Part shown: piece after piece, positions 40,201 to 52,600 of the stretch
Position numbering within the stretch: position 1 is the stretch's first letter
How the letters are laid out: each line of letters starts with the position of its first letter
Assembly (NCBI GenBank): GCA_021234535.1
Contig: CM037841.1
Span: forward strand, 11,552,825 to 11,616,824
Source of the DNA: Stichopus chloronotus
Lineage: Eukaryota > Echinodermata > Holothuroidea > Aspidochirotida > Stichopodidae
Direction: 5' to 3'
Length of the DNA stretch: 64,000 bases
Translations under genes and position numbers: made by a program
The notes under the pieces: generated by a model
The model's database searches: none
Told to the model about the DNA's origin: nothing
What the model saw: only the letters and a program-made list of their open reading frames with translations

Positions 40201-43009
40201 AAAGATTTCCTGTTGCCTCAAGGGTACCAGAATGTCACATAACGGTGGCAAACTATTCCAATAAGTCTTTGTTTTTCTTTGAAATTGAAACCCTTATTTC
40301 ACATTGAAATTTGAAAATGTAGATTGAACATATTGTAGATTGACTGTAAAATATTGTGGAAATTAAAGTCACATCTCTCAAGCTATTGTAATGTTTCTTT
40401 TAAGACAGTCAAGATTGTAAAGAAATACAAAGGATATTCATGTAGTTAAATTGATAACTTGCAAATCAAACATGCTGTTGAGATACAGTTTTACCAAAGG
40501 GGAGAAAAAAATGTTCCTAATTTTTATCAAATATCAATTTCTCTCAGTTGCCAAAATTGTGTTGGTGCAAAACTGCTTGTTTGGCCTTCTTCCATAGAAA
40601 TGCACAACATACTTTTAAAGACGACTGCACAAACTGCCCCAACACAACTGCAATGCAACAAAAACAGGGTTGCCAACTGACAGTTTTCACCATCAAACTT
40701 GGGAAAATTTGGCAGTACAAATCTTGGCTGTCATTGAATTCTGTCTAAGTTTGGCAGTAACTGTAGAATTTGGCATTATTGTACTTAAAATTGACATAAT
40801 TGAGAGAGAAGTGTCAAACAACTTTATTCACAACTTCACAATATAAACATCTTCATTGCTTCTTGGATTCTGGAGATTTTGGTTAATTATTAAGTGAGGT
40901 ACTGCTGTTACGAGGCAACCAAAGTCATTTGGGGTGCGTATCAGCTTTCCTACACTTCTTCTAACAAGGAAAAAGAAAAAAAAAGACCAAAGAAGCCTGC
41001 AGTATTTGGCTTAATAAATTTTTAAACAGTTAAATGCAACCAAAGCTATTTGGATGAATATGTTTTTTTTCAACTTTTTCTGCTACTGTCAATATGAACT
41101 GTAGTCTTAACACAGAGGCAATTAGGCAGTGACAGACAAATATCTCTGAAGAATACCTAAAAATTTCATAAGTAAAAGATGTAATACTTTAGTGCAGCTC
41201 ATCAGCAAATTACTCCTCCATCATCACTTTCCAGCTTCTTACTTTGCACTTTTTTGACCCAAGGAAGAAAAAAACCTTGCGAAAGTACGATTGTTTGAAA
41301 TGCTGCATCTCGCAGAGAATTCATACACTGAGATCACATTCAAGGTTTTGCTTTATTTGCTTAACGTTTGAAATCAAAGCCTAAATGATCTTTGTAATGA
41401 GAGTGCTACATTTCTGCTATGCTTGTCTTGTTAAATCAAAACGAAAAGGAAAAAGTGAAAGAAGAAAAATCAATCCATACTTAGCTTTTGACAATATTTT
41501 CAATTTCTGGCTTGCTTCATGGACATGATAAAGGTGTCAAAAGTGTCGCGCAAAAGGCCTTTGCGCTCCAGTGTGACTTACCTGTACATAATCACCGATC
41601 ATAACAAATTTTGCTTGTCCTTGTGGACTCTCTCCCAGTGTCACTGTTCAGAGCAGGTTACATTCCTCTCGAGGTTAGTCTACCTCGATCTAAACTGCCT
41701 ATGGTAGGCTAACTTCATCATGTTTACAATTTTAAGGGTTTGGAGGACCTGGATGGACCTTTCTTGAATTTTCTGGGCTCTACTTGTAATTTATAGTCAA
41801 GACTTTTGTAAAGTATCAATAATTTGCTATAAGCTGAGAGCAACACATGGAGCAAACATTAACCCACATTCACCCTTCTCCTTTCTGCAGTAGCTGACAA
41901 CTTTGTTACCAGCTAAAGGCTGACGATGTCATAATTTATACCGTGATGTGCTGAATCCAAATAACTTACATGGTGGTGTGATCTTAGGACCTGACTGGAA
42001 TGTATGTGAAGCCGCTGATCTGTCTTTCACCATTAAGTTGGAAGAACAGGCTTCGTCTAATGACAACATATATGACTGGTTGATAAATCATTTGTTGTTG
42101 TTGAATGTTTGTTTATCATGCACTCTGTTTGTGCTGTTCAAATTGAGAAAGCATTTCAAGTTTGAAGAATGATGAACCAAAAAGTATACTTTCCATTCTT
42201 TCACGATTGCAAGCACATTGTACAGTATAAGGAGATATGCATGCCTTAAACTTTAAGATGACATGTAGCAAGCAGCCTATACACTGGCTGATGATATCCT
42301 AACATGGACATACATAGGGCCTAAATCACACTAGAATTGGAAGAATACACAGTCATAAAGCTTGATAATGATGACTTCAAATCACTTCTCTTGTTAAGAT
42401 CAGACAAAACGAACAAAGCTAGCAGATTCATGGTAGGCCAACCTAACCTCAGGTGACACATGTACAGTAGCTAAAAAGAGGACAAGTAGTTCTGATATAC
42501 ATCTCGCACAACTTATTTGCTTTTTCCAACTTTGGTATACATATATCTATTAAACAGATTAAGTGACAGCAACAATCCGCCTGTGGCAAATTCAGTCAAA
42601 AAATGCCCCAGTAGACAGACATGAAAAATGTTAATTTTTTTTTTTTAATATTTCTTACTTTGATGTCCAAGTCCCACACTTAATATTCATGCATGTGTTC
42701 ATGACTTTCCCTAAATTTGAACAAGGAATGTTATTTGGGTAAAGGTCATCGATGTTCACCTAAGGTCTGATGTAAAAAATTGATGATCTTTGAATAAACA
42801 ACGAACAGAAGAATGTGTTGATTTAAAACATGGTGGCAATGCGTTCTCTTTTGTTCTTGATAGAGAAAAGATAGCTACAAAACTTGTCCCCTGATACTAT
42901 AAAACTTAAGACAGATACTACTGATGATGGAACAACAATGTCAGTAGGGTAAAATCTTAAGCCCGCTGTTACATATTGAAATAAAAGTGAAGAAAAACCA
43001 ATCAGATGG

Positions 43010-43080
43010 GTGGGACAAGGAGTAGGATTGAGGGGGAGAGAGCGGGAGAGAGGGAGAGAGAGGGAGGGTGAAGGCGAGTG
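43010..43080. repeat. Purine-rich GA/GGGA microsatellite tract
   Basis: The plus strand is almost all purine (GGGAGAGAG-type words) for about 70 bp. A second G-rich run lies at 43240-43275. Both could form triplex or G-rich structures in the intron. Confidence 0.8.
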
Positions 43081-44308
43081 TGACACAGCCATTGTGGGAG
43101 ACATTTCAAACTTTTTTTTCCAGGGAACTGACTTGTCTCTTTTCAAACCACATCTGTCCTTGACTGGCATGCAGAAGTTTCACCAGGTGAATTCTAACAC
43201 TAGTAAAAAAAAGTTCTTCCAAAGGGCATGAAAGGAGAGAGGTGTGAGTGTGGGAGGGGGGTGCAAGGGGTGGGTACTTTCAGCATACATTGCATGTTTC
43301 TTTGAGTTGGTCTATACAGAACATACAAGGAAAATATTTAATGTTGGAAGAGAAAAAGGAGTGGTCTATTCTAAGTTTAATGGGAGATCAAAATGGTGCA
43401 TTACAAGCAGTCAGCAGGTTGTATTAATAAATCAACATAAACACACAAGACACAGATCTTTCAAAATTTACATTGTTATGCCCTGTGCCCTAGAGGATTA
43501 TAATTTGTCTTTATAAAATTTGAAACATATTTGCCAAGGATTATGTTACTACAGTGTTTGTTGTGCATCAGTAAATGTACTTTTCTTTTTTTATCTGCTT
43601 TCACAAATTTGCCATGACTAAGTTTCTGGCATAGCCATTGCTGCTGTAGTAATGTGAGGGTAATAGCAAGCCAAGTACATCTCAGTCTGTTTACGTCCTT
43701 CAGTGTACCAAAGATGTAATGCTGATTGCTTTAATGGAAATTTACCAAGAAGAAGACAATTTATCCATTGCAGGGTCTGGACCATTACACACATTCTCAA
43801 AACTTAGTCCATCTCTTTCTCTCATGGGATAGGGGTGGGGGAAGGAGAATGGGCGTATGAAGACAGGGTAGGGTATGAAAGAAGATGCAGGTGGGATAGG
43901 AAGAAACATCAAACAGGTCATGTCACAAGCATATTAGAGAGGGATAAAACATGTAAGGGGCATATTGAATAGGTATCAATAAATTTGGTTAGGATTTTGA
44001 AGGGTGCAAAAACACAAAAATTATAATTTTTAATATAATTATATATGCATATAATTAGCATACTTTAGTCAATTTTCAGATCCAGTAATTCGGAAAATTC
44101 AAATTGTTTATTTAATTTTTGGCCATGGCTTCTACTGGATGTGCACCTATCAATGACTAATACTTGTGAAAGCGTCAGTTGAATGGGATATGAAAAAGGG
44201 GCAGGTCATAAATTTCGTAAGTATGTCAAGTGAACCTTTAAAGGGATCTAGCACAAAATACAGAACAAAAGCTTTCATGGTAATTTAATGAGTCTCTTTG
44301 AATGTTTA

Positions 44309-44530
44309 CAGGCTCGTATGCAGCTTTTCAATGGGGGGGGGTTCGATTTTACCACAAGTGGAACATTTTACCCGACAATTATGACCGACTAGTGCCGAAG
44401 ACACATGCAAAATTAAAACTCATTATATATGTTGCTAACATAGGCCTACTATCATAGGCTAGGTGGAACTTCAGATCTTGTGGGGGCGGGGTTCGTCCGG
44501 ACCCCCTGAACCCCCCTGGATAAGGGCCTG
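44309..44530. mobile_element. 222-bp element with terminal inverted repeats and 5-bp target duplication
   Basis: The left end CAGGCTCGTATGCAG and the inverted right end CAGGCCCTTATCCAG match at 12 of 15 positions. Both are followed inward by G-rich tracts and GTTCG. The 5-bp direct repeat GTTTA flanks exactly (44304-44308 and 44531-44535). No coding capacity. It is a non-autonomous DNA transposon in the 15.5 kb intron, about 400 bp from the exon at 44942. The superfamily is not assigned. Confidence 0.72.
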
Positions 44531-44920
44531 GTTTAGTAATACGGAAGAGTAATTTGGTTTCCAGATGGGTTTTTATAAAATACAAATAAACACAGACCTC
44601 TTGACTGGCTCTTATCAACCTTCTTACCCCAGTCCCTGTCTGGGATAAACAGTGATTTAGAGCTGCATACCCTCAGCAATACCCAAATCTCACTTCTAAA
44701 ATTCATTAATTTAATCAAACACCTGTCTCCCATTGTGACATTTTCTAACTTAAAGTGACATTTGTTGACTTCTGTTGACAGATTACAGTTGTCAAACCCC
44801 TTAAAGTCTTATTTTCCCTCATGTTTTAAGGACATGATACCCACACTACCCTAGTCCTTCCAAGCAATATCATGATGGAGGAGAAAGGGGAGAGAAAGGG
44901 TTACATGAAAAATGTGACTA

Positions 44921-45124
<204 letters not shown>

Positions 45125-47599
45125 TCATTACCAAAGCTCAACATCTTACAGATGGCGATTTATTCTTTAATTTAAATAAAACATAACAACAACAGAAGGG
45201 TGAAACTAAAAGTTCCACAACAAATGTAAACTGCATCCTGTGCACAGTTTGTGTATATATGATGGTTGTAATATGATGTACATAACATGTAAATCTCTAG
45301 TCATGTGGAAATGCAAAGACATACACCTTTTCAGTCTACAAACCTAGTCGGAATACTGTCATCATCCCGTTTCAGCTTGTCATTACAGACGTAGATTCAC
45401 AAATGTTTGGCTTGTTATCTTTTTGCATAGCAATGAGATTTTCCTTCTCCAGCATGAATTAATTAACCTAAAAGAATGAATATGTGAAGAGCTGCTTGTG
45501 ATATGCAGACTCATAATGCAATACAAACATTACTGATCCTGTTGAAAACATGTGGAAGCTTGATAAAGTCAACGAGGAGATCTACCTGCCTTCTATTTCT
45601 AGGTTTAATGGATGACTTAATTATTGTAAGCTTTTCCCACCATTCTGTCCATTTGTAAAGTGTGTTGGGGGCATTCTACAGATGGCACTACTGCCTTATC
45701 GGTCGATAATGGTACAAGAAGGGTGTAAAAGAAATGCGTAAGTTGCATCAACACCAGTGTGTGACAATCAGTGAAACTTTTATCATTTGCGGTAGATGAC
45801 AATTTGAACATTGTTAGCCAAGTTATGAATATTCACATTGCACCCACTCTGGTAAACAAACAATACTACTGGTGTTTTGCACCAAATGGATTTTGCGGCA
45901 TCTTGTACTTGACTAGACTAAACAGCTTGATCATCTGTTTGACTTGTTAACCCATTGGTAACACTATGTGACTGTTCTCCAGACAGTGTTGTCTCATACA
46001 CACTGGTATACAGAGAGGCACTGGTATACAGAGAGCATCAAACACACATTTGGAGACTTATATTAAAAGGAGAATGAAACACTTTGCACACCTCTATGAG
46101 TGAACCGAAAGAATTGGACAAACATTTTCCCAACCCTTGTATTCAAAGGTACTGATTCCTTCCCAGATAATAAACAGTGATATTTAATTGTCAAAAGTTC
46201 TGACTTTGTTCTCCTTTCTGTACATGCCGGTCCATTTGGGGAAGAACAGCTCACTTCACTGATTTAAACTTGACACGTATTTTTGTCCTGTACAGAATGG
46301 CTATCGTATCTACTGTATGATTATGCAATTCCCAAGCCTTGGTTCTCTCAAGGTGTTTTGTTTAATTCTTCTAATACCGAAAGTAACTCAAACTAGAAGG
46401 ACAGTGCACAAGACAAGAGGTAATGGCATACTGCCAGCAAAACCAGACAATTGGGTGTTTTTTAGGACTGCAGACATTCTTGGCATGTGTAAGAGGAAGT
46501 TTGCATTGCCCAACATATTTGGCCACAAATCTAGAATGAATTTGATGCAATGATTAGAAAAATGAGGAAATGATTTCTCTGCTATCTAGAGCATAATTCC
46601 AAGTACATGTGTTAACTCGTTTACTTAATAAGTAGAACACACACCCAATTAATAACTACTAACTTTGAATCAAATCTGCCTATAACATTCCCTAATACAA
46701 GCTCAAGGTACGGCAGCAAGCAGGTACAGTTTCAACTGTTTACGCAGAGCCCATTGCTAAATCCATCTTAGCCAACCATAAACCTTAAAATCTCTAAGTA
46801 ATGAGGCCACTTGGAATGGTAAACAAAAACTGAAATATTAACTTTTAATGATCCTTTGGAAATCATTAAGGCCAGAAAGTACAGCAAGTTGCTAAATATT
46901 TGTATTCAACATGAGTTCACACTGTAATGTCTTTCATAGTGACTGACTGGCTTCAAGGCTACATGTAACAAGTAATGAAAATAGGAAATCATTACCGTAC
47001 ATTTCTCTCGGAAAGCAGTGCTAACAGCCAATTCTCTCATGGTTTGGGGGGGTTAGGGTAATATATCAAAAGTGACAGAAAATGTGGATTGGTGGAGATA
47101 AGGCAACGTCAGATAAATTGGGTAAGTTGGAAAGGAAAAGAGAATTGATACAGTGGAAAAAGTCACCTGGTGAAATGCTAGAATTCTTCAGTTCTATTAC
47201 AGAAGGTAATCAGGGAAGTGAATGTCTCCATTAGCTATGCAATGCAAGAGGGAGGGGGGAGGATGGGGGGAGACAGTGTAAAACTGATGAACATCAATTG
47301 TTTATCACATACTACTAGCCTCGTCCAAAAATCTGCGAGAGGGACAGTCACGTCACGGTGTGGAACACATCTGCAATTGTAAGAGCCTCTCCTTTAAGTT
47401 GATTTCCATATGATGACAATGCGCTGTTACTACCCTTGTCTCTGTCAATATTTCGAATTCTTGAACGCTTTGTTATGTTAAATCAATATGCCAGCGTGTG
47501 TGTTCATTCTTCGCTACCACGCCACTTATGTGTCTGTCTGCAACAGATACAGACATTATTCTGAGCTCATTTATACCTTAGTTGTATCCTTTGTCTTTT

Positions 47600-47870
47600 G
47601 TTTGTCCTGATTCTGTTACCTCAAGCCCGTCATGTCTCCGCTACCCCAGAGACTTAGAGGATCTTCAGGCCAACTTTCGCGCCAACCTTTGAAGCAACTG
47701 GTGGGGCATCCTTTTGAGTAACTGTCAAGTTACTGAGCCAGTATACACATATTTGTTCATTTTATATTGACAGTGGATGTGTGTTTTATCATTGCACTTG
47801 CCTGTTTGTCCTAGTTCCGTAACTTCCAATCCTTCGGCCATTGATCCGCTGCCTCCGAGACTTGGACGAT
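47600..47870. repeat. Two diverged ~65-bp direct repeats
   Basis: 47600-47662 and 47803-47870 share TGTTTGTCCT at the start, CCGCT near the middle and GAGACTT.GA.GAT at the end. They are about 70% alike by eye and 203 bp apart. They may be the remains of a tandem array or element ends in the same orientation. Confidence 0.55.
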
Positions 47871-50800
47871 GCAACACAATCGCAACCCAATATCCCACAG
47901 AGAGGTTTTGGAGGAGGGGTACAACCTCACTTCCAGAATGTTTTGATGATTGAGAAGCTATATGATTTGGGGACTATTTCTCTGTTTGAAATGGCAATTT
48001 CCTATGGTCAACTTTTCATCTGTCAACCAGACCTTTCATAGGGAGGGATGAGAATATTTTTTGGGGAACAGTCAATATTTCAGGGGCAGCCATTTTCACT
48101 TAGAGGGCAGATAATCCCCTAAAACCCTGATACTGGAAACAACACCACTTGAGCAAAAGGCAGACTGAGGAGGTCCGGTCTGCAGTAGTCTTACAGAATG
48201 CTGTGCTAGAATTGATTTTCAGAGTATTCAGAGCAAGGCTAAAAGAATGCATAAGTGCAGCAAAAGGGTAAGGATATGCCAATCACCGACTATCCGTGAA
48301 GAGATTTTCAGGTGGATCTCCATCTTTGAGGTGCAAACCTACTGTCAGTGATGAAATTCAACACACAACTCTGAAACTGCAATTAATACTTGAAAACATG
48401 ATGAATCTAGTTTTAAATTACCTGACTTTTGGTACTGAACTCTACCCAGTGACATTTTGTGGTCTAGCCACTGGATCTGATGAGTTCAGGCCGATGTGAA
48501 AGTTACTTGTAAACACTTGCATGTGACTTTGTATTTGTCTACATGTTCTCTTCCCCCTCCATGTGGGAAAGACATTAAAATTCTTGGACAAATGGTTTAA
48601 AACCAAAAAGTCTCGCAAACAAATTAAAATCAATAAAGATTAAAAAGACCTAAAATATATGCCAGGACTTGTTTACAGCTCTTTTTTATCCATCAGTTTT
48701 AAGTTAATGTCTTTTGCACAAGATTTCATGGAGCAATGGTAAGTAGAACAGTCAGAAGTGTTACCGTGGGACATTCTCCCTTGCCCACCATTTTGGTCTT
48801 GTACCACAAGCGTGGTGACACCCTCCCTTCACCCACAAAATTAAGCACAATCTGAGATTCTTGCAAATCAGTATCTTGCTATAACAGCACTTACATGAAT
48901 ATTCATATCTTTGTGGGGAAGTGGCATATTTTTAATTGAGGACAAAAACAGACACACTAGAGCCATTTTCATTGAGAAAGATGAAGAATGATCCATCTTC
49001 TCCTATCACAAAATGTCTTTTAAAAAAATATGCTACCAATTACTAACCCTTTAACTTCAGATTTTCATGTTTTCAAAGTGCCAATATGCATGTCGTATAC
49101 ATAAGGAATTTACTTGGTCTGACTTCAAGCAATTGGAGTTTTTCCCAATATGTTTTAATTCGTTACACATGCAAGGGCTCAGAATATTATGAAGTTACAG
49201 CAACTTTGCGTGGAATATTCGTCAAGGCACTGCAGCCTGGTGCTGCATTTTTGGCTCTTGAAATCTGTGACTTGCAAGTTATGATATGCGATTAAATGAA
49301 CAAGTTGGCATGGAAGAAGCACAGAAGATGAGGATTTCGTGAAATATTTTTCCACCTTTGTAACAAAGAAGAATAGGGAAAATTCTGAGCAAGCTGGGAA
49401 ACTCTGCACACTGTCAATGCTGACAATTTGCTTGAGACATACTGTCATCATCATCGATCGTGGAACAGAAAATATTCGGCTTGGAAAAGAAAAAAAAAAA
49501 AAGAAGAAGCACTAGCTGGGATTAGATACATTTCTTTGCACTTCCCTTTAAACTGCTGATAAGTGAGCAATCCCTTGATGCTTGACGTTGACATATTTCA
49601 GCCTATTGTATTGTGATGTATTTATAAAGTGTTGACATTTGAGGTATGGAATATAAATGCAATTTCATGTCTGGCAAATTTGATTAGTGTCAAACTTTGA
49701 CCGGTTGACGTCAACTGGTTCTGAGAGATAGATGTGTTCTCTTTTCTCTAGTTCAATGTTGATCACGTGGAGTTGATAACCACTCCTTGATGTTGTGTCT
49801 TCTCACTGATAAAAGTACATGTTTATATACACATATAGATAAATAGTACTTCATGTAAGCATGCAGTGGGCACAGGTTTGAATTTAATCGACAGGAAATA
49901 AACACAAGTTTCCAGTGGTGGATACATGTTGTGTGTTGAAATATAATTTTAACATCAAGTGTTATCTAATTCTGTTCAACAAACATAGCAAATACGTGTA
50001 ATGATTTAACACTCATAACCCACGGTGAACACTTATGAGATGTAAAGTATGTATAAATTCCACTATAGAAAAAAGAAAATGAACTTCAAATTGACTAAAA
50101 ATCTTATGGACTTTTTTATCTATATCTAGAACTAACTCTTATCATTTTTTTCTTCACCATCTCAACAGCAAAGTTGGAATTTGTTACTGCTACATGGAAA
50201 ATGAACAACAGTATTACTCCCAAAAGTCCAAAAACAAAGAAAACTGAGGCAGATGAAAAAAAGAGGCAGCAAAACCATTTCTTCATATATACTGAAAGTA
50301 AGCCTAATCTCTCTTGAAAGTGTGAATACCAACCAAGTATGTTACTGATGTTAAAGCTAGATTTGTCCCCATGTCTAAGTTGTCTGATTGAAACCAGTCA
50401 ATACTCGAAAATCCAGCGGACCTCCCCACTCACGGCACATCAGGATGGCAAAATGGGAGGGAGGAGGTACTGTAGCCTGGTATATGAGCTGATGAAGGCA
50501 GAGGCGGTGCTAAATGTTACCAGTGCTCTTGGCACGGTAGATGGGAGTGCATTTATTGTGTTGAGAGAGGTAAGTGAGGAGGTGGAGAAAGTATGTAGTA
50601 CTCCATAGCAAAAGTTTGCACTGAATGTTCTTTTCATTGGCAAAGGTCCCCTGGCAAGTTTCAACGAGCATCTCTGCTTTTAAGGTAGTCAGGGAATGCA
50701 CCCACTTGGGGCTGTAAATGTTCTTCACTCCCACAAATTCTTGCTCCTGACAAATTTTGCACGATTTTGGTGGGTGACACCACTGAATCAGGATACCAGC

Positions 50801-52207
50801 AGATATTCCAGAAGTCTCGTAATATCAGCGACAGAAAAGATGTTAACATTTCACACTATTGAACTTAATGTTCAGTTTCTTTATTTTAGGTATTGTAAAT
50901 CTGCCAATAAAAGCATCAAATGGGATACAGAATATTGACTTTAACGTCTGTGGTGTGACATCACATTACTCTTCAAAAAGTTTTTACTTTTTCCTAACAT
51001 TAACATTGATGGGTCCTTGGAAGATAATATTGGCATAGATCTGTTCTTGCATTACATCAGACATGTAAGCCTTGCTAGAAAATGATGTACGTATGTCATG
51101 ACATTAAAAAGCCACCTTACGGCAAAATCCACTTTTCTTTTTCGTTTTGGCAAAACTACGAAGTGTGAACATTTACTAAGAGGGTATCAATTATTCTTTT
51201 GTTGCCAGCCATAAAAGTTTCAGTTTAACTTAAAAGATTCATAAAACTATAATGAGACATCATAAGGACGTCACTTGCAAACTAAAAATGAAATTTAGAG
51301 GCAAAGTTGTTGAAAGAGTCAAACTGTGGTAGAGTAATGTGAATTCAAGATGTCAAGGTATTCATCAATGGTGTGATTGCATAAATCACGAAGAGAGCTG
51401 TCACCCCCTCCCCTTCAGTTCGAAACAACGTGGCAACGACAAGCACCTCCTTGGTCCCCGACGGGCAATGTACACATACATAAAACACAAAAAGTGATTT
51501 CGAGAGGTCACCTGGACGACAAAGATACGAAGGGATCGACTTGAAATTTAATTTTGTGCAACTGGTACATGCACTCAAGCTACGTATTAAAGAAAAAGGT
51601 GCGAACTGGGAGGAGACCTTGAGGGCAAATGGTTTCCGAAAAATATCTCAAATCCTGAAAGGAAACAATATTTATGACAGGATGATAACAGAGTGAAAGA
51701 TAATTGGAAACACTTGTGAGGTCCATCAGGAAAAAAAAAATGGATTGCTAAGATATTCAAAAATAACGGAGAGAGTTAAACTGAAACTGATGGGTTAGAT
51801 GGAAATATGAAAAAGGGGTCCTGGTCCAGTTGGCAACAGGGCACTGTTATGAAGATTGTTAAAAGTTACCAGTCAGTGAAGGAGTTCAGTCGAGACAGGA
51901 AGTGAGGACTGGAGTAAACATTTCTCTCAGACTTATTTAATAGACTTAGACTTACAAGTATTTTCTAATGTAATTTTTATGTAACGTAAAGGAAAATAGG
52001 GCATTTACGATGCACCAATGTGGCAAACAAATAAACTAGCTTCAATCATTTATAAGCTATTCAGGCTCATCAATAAACATCTGCCAAAGCGTCATCTCCT
52101 CAAAAAAATTATGCATAACTTACGGAAAATGCATCATTTGAATTTTTGAACGTTTGGGTCAACAATGCATTCTTGAGAGACCAGTAATTCAATTTCTATC
52201 TGTGAGA

Positions 52208-52347
52208 GTCCCCTCAACTCACTGGTGTGGGTATTCACAAGCGACTATACTTAATACTCCTTGCTTGCTTCAAAAATTGATTTCAAGTACACTTTGAGCA
52301 AGGTCAAATCTGATGCATTAGTGAAGTAAAGGGGTAAGTATGTCTAC
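52208..52347. mobile_element. Foldback element family, short copy
   Basis: It begins CCCCTCAACTCACTGGTGTG and GTATTCACAAGCGACTATAC. It ends AAAGGGGTAAGTATGTCTACG, trimmed here to AGGGGTAAGTATGTCTACG, which is inverted relative to the CTTACCCCTT-type left end seen in the copies near 55774 and 58193. It is an internally deleted member. Confidence 0.6.
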
Positions 52348-52504
52348 GATTTGAGAATACTTATTTCCTGAAAAGAAGGTCACCCTCCTTATTTCCACAG
52401 CTAGAAAAAGTCTAAATTTCCCAAGAGGCTAATTACAACGTAGCCGTACTTCCAAGCAGATTTAACAAGATGCTATGGGCATCATCCGATTGTGACTCGA
52501 TTGC

Positions 52505-52600
52505 CATACTGGCGTGGGGCTAAGGGGAAAACCATAGGGCCCCTTGTTGGGTCCAGAGGGCTTTGCTCCTGGAAACTCAGAGGTTTTAGCATTTTTGGAC
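52505..52600. repeat. GC-rich repeat fragment
   Basis: GGGGCTAAGGGG, AGGGCCCCTTGTTGGGTCC and GAGGGCTTTGCTCCTGG make a GC-rich, hairpin-prone block. It is similar in style to 17466-17575 and may be a diverged copy of the same or a related family. Confidence 0.4.

Larger units (their letters stand above)
31030..44300. other. Large intron, middle part
   Basis: Apart from the entries listed (candidate module at 31610, X-boxes, tRNA-like fragment, purine tract, and an exon-like frame near 41600), this is unique AT-rich sequence. No gene, transposase or reverse-transcriptase domain was recognised. Confidence 0.6.
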
